A DNA stretch of 7,713 bases from Gammaproteobacteria bacterium. GTDB taxonomy: Bacteria; Pseudomonadota; Gammaproteobacteria; Nitrosococcales; Methylophagaceae. The stretch's first letter is position 1; the number at the start of each line of letters is the position of its first letter. The stretch is from NCBI GenBank assembly GCA_002402245.1, contig NVVP01000021.1, positions 1 to 7,713 on the forward strand. The letters are read 5' to 3'. Positions 1-5,295 of the stretch are shown piece after piece. Made by a program: the position numbers and the translations under genes. The notes beneath the pieces are model-generated. The model saw nothing but the letters and a program-made list of their open reading frames with translations. It did no database searches and was not told where the DNA came from.

Positions 1-16
1 TACAATTAAACCGGCG

Positions 17-190
17 GATCAGCCCGCTAAGTAAGGGTGGAGACAGAAAGTCAGCGGCTTATCGTGAGAAAGTTAAAATCGACAGCGTCTGATGCTATTC
101 TACTATTTAGCTCAGATATGAATGTCTATATTTGCGGTTGTAAAACACTTCGATATAATCGAATCGTTGTTCAGGCAGGGAGAGCTGTAT
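17..190 (-). mobile_element. Degenerate 3' end of an IS3-family insertion sequence
   Basis: Reading the minus strand, this stretch carries the C-terminal signature of an IS3-type transposase (OrfB, DDE integrase fold). It is followed by about 50 noncoding bases ending near base 17 in sequence resembling an IS3 element end; on the plus strand this includes GGTGGAGACAG at 37-47. No intact open reading frame remains, and nothing transposase-like is visible beyond about base 190, so only the element's tail survives. I cannot see a second end or a target-site duplication. The boundaries are approximate and the family call rests on remembered motifs. The relic abuts the presumed htpX promoter and may supply part of it. 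Confidence 0.55.
51..175 (-). pseudogene. IS3-family transposase OrfB C-terminal fragment, frameshifted
   Basis: Codons from 166 down to 110 encode FDYIEVFYNRKYRHSYL with one flanking residue each side. This closely matches the well-known IS3 OrfB tail (FDYIEVFYNRxRRHSxLG). A TAA stop follows at 107-109, where an intact protein would continue with a GY-x-SP-type segment. Shifting by one base just after that point reopens a frame (NSRIASDAVDFNF and a few more residues) that ends at a stop at 51-53, consistent with a one-base deletion. The catalytic D, D and E residues would lie upstream and are absent, so the fragment cannot encode an active transposase. Confidence 0.6.
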
Positions 191-193
191 AAT
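165..193 (+). promoter_or_regulatory. Candidate sigma-70 promoter for htpX
   Basis: A perfect TATAAT lies at 188-193. A weak -35 (CGTTGT, 165-170) sits 17 bases upstream; TTGTTC at 167-172 is an alternative with a 15-base spacer. Transcription would start near 200 and give a leader of about 85 bases. A second, weaker option is TTACAA (202-207), 17 bases, TATATT (225-230). No convincing sigma-32 heat-shock promoter was seen, although htpX is heat-inducible in E. coli. Confidence 0.35.
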
Positions 194-273
194 TATCCTA
201 ATTACAAACTGTGGCATTCTTGCCTATATTAATACAGCATTAGATTCATATTGAACAAACATTGAATCTGAAG

Positions 274-278
274 TGAGG
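274..278 (+). promoter_or_regulatory. Ribosome binding site that decides the htpX start
   Basis: TGAGG lies six bases before the ATG at 285 but only three before the ATG at 282. It overlaps the in-frame GTG at 273. This favours initiation at 285, giving a protein starting MKRIMLF, as in many HtpX homologues. Confidence 0.55.
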
Positions 279-284
279 AAAATG

Positions 285-1172
285 ATGAAACGAATTATGT
301 TATTTATTATGACAAATATTGCCATTATGGCGGTATTAAGTATTACATTAAGGCTACTGGGCGTTGATAGTATATTAGCTGAAAATGGATCTGACCTTAA
401 TATTCAGGCATTAGTCATATTCTCAGGCGTTATAGGTTTTGGTGGGTCACTTATTTCACTGCTCATTTCAAAATGGATGGCAAAACGTATGACGGGTGCA
501 GTTGTCATTACAAACCCAGTAAGTAATATGGATAAATGGTTAGTAAGCACCGTTGAAAAACAGGCAAAGATTGTTGGTATAAAAATGCCAGAAGTAGCTA
601 TTTTCCCCTCAGCTGGGATGAATGCCTTTGCAACAGGGGCGAGTAAAAACAATGCGCTTATGGCCGTTTCTCAGGGATTATTAAATGAAATGTCGCAAGG
701 CGAAATTGAAGCGGTAGTTGGACATGAGATGAGCCATATTGCCAATGGAGACATGGTAACACTGGCGTTAATTCAAGGTGTTGTTAATACTTTTGTCGTC
801 TTTTTATCGCGGATTGTGGGTCATATTGTAGACCGTGTAATCTTAAAAAATAATCAAGGTCATGGGATAGGCTATTTTGTTACGGTAATGGTGGCTCAGG
901 TTGTTTTATCGATACTTGCATCCACAATAGTGATGTATTTCTCACGAAAACGTGAATTTATTGCCGATACTGGTGGTGCAGACTTAGCGGGTCATCAAAA
1001 TATGATAAACGCGCTTAAACGTCTTGGGCAGGTTGAGCCTGAAGTATTACCTGAGCAAATGGCTGCATTTGGCATTAATGATAAAGGCGGGATTATGGCC
1101 TTATTTTCATCTCATCCGCCTATTGAAGCAAGAATAAAGGCTCTAGAACAGCGCGCAGTGAATCGAGCATAA
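285..1172 (+). CDS. htpX: HtpX, membrane-bound zinc metalloprotease (M48 family)
   Basis: HtpX is an inner-membrane protease whose active site faces the cytoplasm; it degrades misfolded membrane proteins alongside FtsH. From ATG 285 the protein is 295 residues, against 293 in E. coli. Two N-terminal hydrophobic segments are visible (about 3-25 and 40-61), and two more after the active site (about 158-182 and 195-219). The zinc motif HEMSH is at 147-151 and is followed by IANGDM. The third zinc ligand is the glutamate in SRKREF (about 224). The family signatures NAFATG, ALIQGVVNTFV and the C-terminal SHPP are all present. The catalytic set is complete, so it should be active. ATG 282 and GTG 273 are in-frame alternative starts that fit the ribosome site less well. 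An AAA+ ATPase gene follows on the same strand after 183 bases. Confidence 0.95.
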   Translation: MKRIMLFIMTNIAIMAVLSITLRLLGVDSILAENGSDLNIQALVIFSGVIGFGGSLISLLISKWMAKRMTGAVVITNPVSNMDKWLVSTVEKQAKIVGIKMPEVAIFPSAGMNAFATGASKNNALMAVSQGLLNEMSQGEIEAVVGHEMSHIANGDMVTLALIQGVVNTFVVFLSRIVGHIVDRVILKNNQGHGIGYFVTVMVAQVVLSILASTIVMYFSRKREFIADTGGADLAGHQNMINALKRLGQVEPEVLPEQMAAFGINDKGGIMALFSSHPPIEARIKALEQRAVNRA

Positions 1173-1355
1173 TAAAATCGCGTAATCTTCTCTTATATCT
1201 AGGAGCTAATAGGAGTGAGCTTGATTGCTTTGTAGCGATTGAGTCATGGACGAAGATAAGCTTTTCCTCTTGAATTGCAACTTGCGGGGTTTGTTGGTAA
1301 GTTAAATCCTTTGTATCTATGTGCAACTACTCCAGTTAATTAAAGAGGATTTACC
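1173..1355 (+). other. htpX to AAA+ gene spacer, no supported gene
   Basis: Besides the hairpin repeat at 1219-1244, the spacer contains only a weak candidate promoter: TTGTTG at 1291-1296, a 17-base gap, then TATCTA at 1314-1319. It also contains a 19-codon ORF (1246-1305) without a convincing ribosome site. No terminator follows htpX, so read-through into the ATPase gene is possible. Confidence 0.4.
1219..1244. repeat. Degenerate interspersed hairpin repeat (REP-like)
   Basis: The sequence CTTGATTGCT, loop TTGT, AGCGATTGAG (1220-1243) forms a ten-pair hairpin with three G-U pairs. Read on the minus strand it translates to DSIATKQSS. This resembles the ARSEATKQSS peptide commonly seen in spurious ORFs from the dispersed repeat containing GAAGCAATCC, found in many bacterial genomes. 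The match is imperfect, so this would be an old copy. No U-tract follows, so it is not a good terminator. Confidence 0.35.
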
Positions 1356-2975
1356 GTGTCTTTTGTTGTTTCTCACGATTTTATTAAAGCGACCACGCAT
1401 GTTGAATTAAAAGCATATCGAGATAAGGTGGTTCGTGATGAAGAAAATCGTAACAGCTATCTAGCCTCTACAGATATTGAAGTTGAACCGAGTCAGTTAT
1501 CGCTTGATGCCTTACAAGATATGGCTGCTGTGGCTACCAGCTTAGATGATGCTAAATCAGTCAGTGCGCTTGATGCGATTTTCCTTGCTAGGAATGGCCA
1601 GTTTGATGCGGTTATTCCCAACTTTAAAGCCTTTTCATCGGTACTCGAAGCCTATTTAAAAGATAAGCTGATTGATGGTTGGCTCTATTTCAAGAAGCAA
1701 GATGACAAGTTATATCCTGTGCTTGTTACCCATATTAGCTATAAAAAATCGACAGAGCATTTTTCAGAATCTACCTTGCTGCATGTCTGCCATGTTTCAC
1801 CTAATCCAGACCGAGGCTATTATGGCTTTGAGCATGAGTATGTCTCATTTTATCCGGGTGATGTGGTTCAAAACAGAATTGTTGATGCGCTGGAATTAAA
1901 AGGCGTCTTTAAAGAAACTCCCGAGCTTAAAGCTGAATATGAAGCAAGCCATAATCGATATTGTCAGTTAATTAAAGATCAGTTCTCAGAACAATTTGTA
2001 GCCAAAGGTAATATCTATAGGAGTCAAGATAACCGAGTACCGAATGGCTCTTTTGTTGATGTTAAAGTGATTAACGATATGTCAGCTAGAGATGTTAAAA
2101 CACATCAGCAGTTTAGAGAGTCATGTTTAGCCGATGACCAAGAAAAACTATTAGCTCTGCCTGAATGGTCGTTAGTTCGGGCGTTTAATTTAACCACACA
2201 TGATTATATTTGGCTTCATGCTGATTATTTAACGCCTTATAAATATGATAAATCATTAAAAGATAAATTGATTTTACCGAAGAGTCACCGTGACTTACTT
2301 GATGTATTGACCACTAATGTTGAGGCATTTAGTGGCGATATTATTGATGGCAAAACAGCGGGTAATGTCATCTTGTGCAAAGGTATTCCGGGTGTGGGTA
2401 AAACATTAACAGCAGAGGTCTATTCTGAAATTATTCAGCGACCTTTATATCTGCTTCATTCAGGATCGTTAGGTACTACAGCTAAAGATATCGAAGAAAA
2501 TCTAAGAATAGTATTTTCACGCAGTGAACGTTGGGATTGTGTGTTGTTATTGGATGAAGCTGATGTATTTATCGTGAGAAGAAACGATAATATTGAACAA
2601 AATGCCATTGTCGCTGAGTTTTTACGCACCATGGAATATTTTAATGGTTTGTTATTTATGACCACCAATCGCCCTGATGATATTGATGAGGCGATTATTT
2701 CTCGTTGTGCTGCCATCATAAATTATGAAGCCCCGACAAAAGCTGACGCACCTAAAATTTGGCAAGTGTTAGCGGAGCAATATGGCTATACCCTATCTGA
2801 AACCTTGTTGCCGAAACTATTAGAAACCTTTGAGAGCATAACGCCTCGCGATATTAAAATGCTGTTAAGACTAGCATTACGAGTGGCCGCTAATAACAAG
2901 GTTGAACCTGATATGGATGTCTTTCGTCAATGTGCTATGTTTAGAGCGATCAAAATGGTTGAACATAAGGCCTAA
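1356..2975 (+). CDS. AAA+ ATPase with uncharacterised N-terminal domain
   Basis: The 539-residue protein has a C-terminal AAA+ module. Walker A is GIPGVGKT (343-350) and Walker B is VLLLDEAD (396-403). The sensor-1 asparagine is in TTNRPDD (N438), the probable arginine finger is in SRC (R450), and a sensor-2-like ITPRDIK includes R498. The stretch linking them (RPLYLLHSG, MEYFNGLLFMTTNR) resembles a AAA subgroup also known in fungi. All residues for ATP binding and hydrolysis are present. Residues 1-330 match no domain I recognise: a helical start, then a strand-rich part around 105-170 with aromatic residues. There is no signal peptide or membrane segment, so it is probably cytoplasmic. The start is GTG, with AAAGAGGA six bases before it. 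By analogy it would be an oligomeric remodelling ATPase, but its substrate is unknown. Its stop codon overlaps that of the convergent hemN gene. Confidence 0.85.
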   Translation: MSFVVSHDFIKATTHVELKAYRDKVVRDEENRNSYLASTDIEVEPSQLSLDALQDMAAVATSLDDAKSVSALDAIFLARNGQFDAVIPNFKAFSSVLEAYLKDKLIDGWLYFKKQDDKLYPVLVTHISYKKSTEHFSESTLLHVCHVSPNPDRGYYGFEHEYVSFYPGDVVQNRIVDALELKGVFKETPELKAEYEASHNRYCQLIKDQFSEQFVAKGNIYRSQDNRVPNGSFVDVKVINDMSARDVKTHQQFRESCLADDQEKLLALPEWSLVRAFNLTTHDYIWLHADYLTPYKYDKSLKDKLILPKSHRDLLDVLTTNVEAFSGDIIDGKTAGNVILCKGIPGVGKTLTAEVYSEIIQRPLYLLHSGSLGTTAKDIEENLRIVFSRSERWDCVLLLDEADVFIVRRNDNIEQNAIVAEFLRTMEYFNGLLFMTTNRPDDIDEAIISRCAAIINYEAPTKADAPKIWQVLAEQYGYTLSETLLPKLLETFESITPRDIKMLLRLALRVAANNKVEPDMDVFRQCAMFRAIKMVEHKA

Positions 2976-4354
2976 ATCAATTTTGAAAAATGCGGGGTAA
3001 CTTTTTGTTGGCTATAGCGATCAAATGCCATGCAAATATTACGAATAAGTAGGTAGCCAGCAGGTAATACGCTGATGTTATTTTGATTGTAAGTTAGTAG
3101 GCCATCCGTTGAAAATTGTTTTAGGCGTGGAATCACATCAGCAAAATAATCATAGAAGTCGATATTGAGTGTTTGCTCGATAGCACGTGTATCTAAATAG
3201 AAATGACAGATTAGTTCGGTGATGACGGCACGGCGTATTTTATCATCAGCATTGAGCGTTAGCCCTCGAAGTAAGGGTAGTTCGTTTTTATCTAGGCTTT
3301 CGGCATACTCTGCTAGAGTGCGTTGGTTTTGACTGTATGAGTCAGCAATGCGACCAATCGAGGTAATGCCTAGTCCGATAAGGTCGCATTCTGAATGAGT
3401 TGAATAACCTTGAAAGTTACGGTGGAGTCTATTTTCTTGTTGGGCAATGGTTAGGTCATCACTTGGTTTGGCAAAGTGATCCATGCCGATATACACATAG
3501 CCTGCGGCTGTGAGTTGTTCAATAGTTTGTTGCAGTATGGCGAGTTTAACTGTAGCTAGAGGTATATCTTCACTATTCATCTGCCGTTGAACTTTAAAGC
3601 GTTCAGGCATGTGAGCATAGTTAAATACCGAGATACGGTCGGGTGATACGTTAATTATCTTGGTCAGTGTTTCAGCAAAGCTGGTAGGCGTTTGAAACGG
3701 AAGGCCATAAATTAAATCGATACTGACCGAACGAAAGCCTTGTTTACGTGCTTCATCAATGACGACAAAGGTTTCTTCTTCGCTTTGAATGCGGTTGACG
3801 GCTTTTTGTACGATAGGGTTAAAGTCTTGCACGCCTAAGCTAATACGGTTGAAGCCTATTTCACGTAATACTTTGATTGTTTCGGCATCGGCTTCACGGG
3901 GATCAATTTCAATTGAAAACTCACCATTGTCATCATCTGCTAAATTAAAGTGCTGGTGGGTGACCGCCATAAGTTCACGCATTTGGTCATGACTGATGAA
4001 TGTAGGTGTTCCGCCACCCCAATGTAATTGATCGACTTGTCTGCTTGAATCGAACAAGGCTGCTTGTAAGGCAACTTCTTTATGTAGATTGGCTAGGTAA
4101 GGTTCAGCATGTTTACGGTTTTTGGTGATGATTTTATTGCAGCCACAATAAAAGCAGACGGTGTCACAGAACGGTAGATGGAAATATAACGATAAAGGTC
4201 CGCCTCTTTTATTTGATAGCTCAACTTGCTCTAGATAGCTGGTTTTATTGAATTGATCGTTAAACTCGAGTGCGGTGGGATAGGAGGTATAACGTGGCCC
4301 GGCGGTGTCGTAACGTTTTATCAGGTCCAGATCAAACTGAGCTGTATGTTCCAC
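2972..4354 (-). CDS. hemN: HemN, oxygen-independent coproporphyrinogen III dehydrogenase
   Basis: HemN is a radical-SAM enzyme that decarboxylates two propionate side chains of coproporphyrinogen III to give protoporphyrinogen IX without oxygen. The 460 residues match the usual length (457 in E. coli). The iron-sulfur motif is C63-x3-C67-x2-C70, followed by GC72, with the SAM-contact tyrosine Y57 in LYFHLPFC. GGGTPT (113-118), IEIDPRE, GVQDFN, IDLIYGLP, FNYAH and HRNFQGY are all conserved, as is the C-terminal LLIRNICM. This marks a true HemN rather than the HemW-type heme chaperone. Translation starts at GTG (4352-4354), with AGGAG (4364-4368) nine bases upstream. An FNR-type box lies 81 bases upstream of the start, and an inverted repeat covers the start codon. 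The TAG stop overlaps the stop of the convergent ATPase gene. Confidence 0.96.
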   Translation of the reverse strand: MEHTAQFDLDLIKRYDTAGPRYTSYPTALEFNDQFNKTSYLEQVELSNKRGGPLSLYFHLPFCDTVCFYCGCNKIITKNRKHAEPYLANLHKEVALQAALFDSSRQVDQLHWGGGTPTFISHDQMRELMAVTHQHFNLADDDNGEFSIEIDPREADAETIKVLREIGFNRISLGVQDFNPIVQKAVNRIQSEEETFVVIDEARKQGFRSVSIDLIYGLPFQTPTSFAETLTKIINVSPDRISVFNYAHMPERFKVQRQMNSEDIPLATVKLAILQQTIEQLTAAGYVYIGMDHFAKPSDDLTIAQQENRLHRNFQGYSTHSECDLIGLGITSIGRIADSYSQNQRTLAEYAESLDKNELPLLRGLTLNADDKIRRAVITELICHFYLDTRAIEQTLNIDFYDYFADVIPRLKQFSTDGLLTYNQNNISVLPAGYLLIRNICMAFDRYSQQKVTPHFSKLI

Positions 4355-4363
4355 GAGATTGCG

Positions 4364-4368
4364 CTCCT
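4364..4368 (-). promoter_or_regulatory. hemN ribosome binding site
   Basis: AGGAG on the minus strand lies nine bases before the GTG start and supports that unusual start codon. Part of it (4364-4366) is in the arm of a local 7-base inverted repeat. Confidence 0.65.
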
Positions 4369-4389
4369 AGCGAGTAAGGCTGAGAGCGC

Positions 4390-4395
4390 ATTGTA
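4390..4395 (-). promoter_or_regulatory. Candidate -10 element of the hemN promoter
   Basis: TACAAT on the minus strand matches TATAAT at five of six positions and has no good -35 partner, as expected for an activator-dependent promoter. Transcription would start near 4383, placing the FNR-type box centre about 60 bases upstream, close to the -61.5 spacing of class I FNR promoters. A -41.5 arrangement would put the -10 at 4408-4413, where the sequence is poor. Confidence 0.35.
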
Positions 4396-4435
4396 TGTTG
4401 CCTAAGTGAACAAGCGGCGGCAATCTCGTGTTTTA

Positions 4436-4449
4436 TTGATATAGATCAT
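4436..4449 (-). promoter_or_regulatory. FNR/Anr-type binding site upstream of hemN
   Basis: TTGAT-ATAG-ATCAT (plus-strand reading) matches nine of ten fixed positions of the FNR/Anr consensus TTGAT-N4-ATCAA. It sits in the 94-base gap before hemN and touches the LOG-gene stop codon. Oxygen-sensing FNR-family control of hemN is established in Pseudomonas and fits the oxygen-independent enzyme. The site and its position are seen; the regulation is inferred. Confidence 0.7.
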
Positions 4450-5120
4450 TAAACCCTAAAACGATGGCCTTTTTCTGGGTGTTCTTGCAGGTATTCATAG
4501 TGATTTTGAATAATCGGCAAGATTTCATCAACAGAGTCGACAATGTAAAATAAGTCTAAATCTTCTTTTGATATACAGCCTAATTCAAGTACCTGTTCTT
4601 TCAGCCAATCGATCAGTCCGGCCCAAAATGAAGAGCCAAATAAGATGATAGGGAAGTGTTTTATTTTCTTTGTTTGGATGAGGGTTAAGGCTTCGAAAAA
4701 CTCATCAAGTGTGCCAAAACCGCCAGGGAATACAACATAGCCAATCGAGTATTTAACAAACATTAGTTTACGTACAAAGAAATAGCGAAATGTCAGGCTA
4801 ATATCTTGTGAGGTGTTGGGTGATTGCTCAAGTGGTAATGCGATGTTTAAGCCGATAGATTGGCCGCCTTGTTGAAAAGCACCTTTATTGGCGGCTTCCA
4901 TAATACTAGGGCCACCGCCGCTAATAATAGAAAACTTAGCTTGTGATAGTTTGCGGGCAACCTTCATTGCATCTTGGTAATAAGGGGATGATTCTTCTAA
5001 GCGAGCACTGCCAAATATGGAGATGGCAGGGCCTAAATCATTTAGGGTTTCAATGCCATCAATTAGCTCTGCTTGAATGCGAAATACACGCCATGCCTCA
5101 GATGTTTTTAGATCTTCCAT
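4449..5120 (-). CDS. LOG-family nucleotide 5'-monophosphate phosphoribohydrolase (TIGR00730-like Rossmann protein)
   Basis: This 223-residue protein belongs to the LOG family, long misannotated as lysine decarboxylases. Characterised members hydrolyse the N-glycosidic bond of (cytokinin) riboside 5'-monophosphates to a free base plus ribose 5-phosphate. The defining motif PGGFGTLDE is at 132-140. The nucleotide-binding SGGGPSIMEAANKGA starts at 67, SIGLNIALPLEQ follows, and FVRKLM (R117, K118) supplies the conserved arginine. The active-site glutamate would be E140. Bacterial relatives may act in purine or pyrimidine salvage; the true substrate cannot be read from sequence. It starts at ATG with a weak GGA eight bases upstream, and an in-frame TAA just before the ATG excludes a longer protein. 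hemN follows 94 bases downstream with its own promoter signals. Confidence 0.9.
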   Translation of the reverse strand: MEDLKTSEAWRVFRIQAELIDGIETLNDLGPAISIFGSARLEESSPYYQDAMKVARKLSQAKFSIISGGGPSIMEAANKGAFQQGGQSIGLNIALPLEQSPNTSQDISLTFRYFFVRKLMFVKYSIGYVVFPGGFGTLDEFFEALTLIQTKKIKHFPIILFGSSFWAGLIDWLKEQVLELGCISKEDLDLFYIVDSVDEILPIIQNHYEYLQEHPEKGHRFRV

Positions 5121-5154
5121 TTAGCTTATCCATAAAGAAGTAAGGGGTTTAATG

Positions 5155-5183
5155 ACGATAAAGAAAATAAGGACGGATTGCAA
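5155..5183 (-). promoter_or_regulatory. Candidate promoter for the LOG-family gene
   Basis: On the minus strand, TTGCAA (5178-5183), a 17-base spacer and TATCGT (5155-5160) each match the sigma-70 hexamers at four of six positions. Transcription would begin near 5148, giving a leader of about 28 bases. Confidence 0.3.
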
Positions 5184-5227
5184 CTTAAAATGATGTTGCT
5201 TGCCCCGCTAGAAGGCCGCGACGAGGC

Positions 5228-5233
5228 TATAAT
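5228..5233 (+). promoter_or_regulatory. Candidate -10 element for the purD operon
   Basis: A perfect TATAAT follows a GC-rich stretch (5202-5227) but has no good -35 at 16-18 bases. The leader would be about 56 bases. TATATT at 5270-5275 is a weaker alternative. No recognisable PurR operator (ACGCAAACGTTTGCGT type) is present in the 175-base divergent region. Confidence 0.35.
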
Positions 5234-5295
5234 TTAGTTATTACTCTATCTGCGGTATCATATGCCGATTATATTGATTTAGTTTGGTGTTTTTT

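Larger units (their letters stand above)
4352..4430 (-). repeat. 11-base perfect inverted repeat spanning the hemN leader and start codon
   Basis: CACGAGATTGC (4352-4362) is the exact reverse complement of GCAATCTCGTG (4420-4430), with 57 bases between. In a minus-strand transcript the 3' arm contains the hemN GTG start codon and most of the spacer to the ribosome site. A second, local hairpin pairs 4360-4366 with 4384-4390 (TGCGCTC and GAGCGCA) and would bury part of the AGGAG. The two share bases 4360-4362, so they compete. Only RNAs that start upstream of 4430 can form the long stem. Confidence 0.6.

Noticed and set aside
3..92. Plus-strand open frame at the window start as the end of an upstream gene
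   Set aside because: It lies antisense to the IS3 relic, and the short peptide has no recognisable motif.
273..284. GTG at 273 or ATG at 282 as the htpX start
   Set aside because: GTG 273 overlaps the ribosome site itself and ATG 282 is only three bases from it; ATG 285 has normal spacing.
1246..1305. A 19-codon plus-strand ORF (MDEDKLFLL...) before the AAA+ gene
   Set aside because: The only possible ribosome site is two bases from the ATG, and the peptide has no recognisable feature.
1120..1326. A 68-codon minus-strand ORF crossing the htpX end and the following spacer
   Set aside because: It overlaps conserved htpX codons, has no clear ribosome site, and part of its peptide is the translation of the degenerate hairpin repeat.
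2982..3010. A5 and T5 runs flanking a GC-rich core at the hemN end, as a terminator
   Set aside because: Only five A-T pairs form and the core does not pair, so it is not a credible terminator.
5178..5201. GCAAC and GTTGC around ten bases in the purD-LOG divergent region, as a PurR or other operator
   Set aside because: The arms are only five bases and the sequence does not fit the PurR consensus.
5284..5295. TTG at 5284 as the purD start
   Set aside because: It would add four residues before the highly conserved MKVLVIGGGGREHA start and match the family less well.
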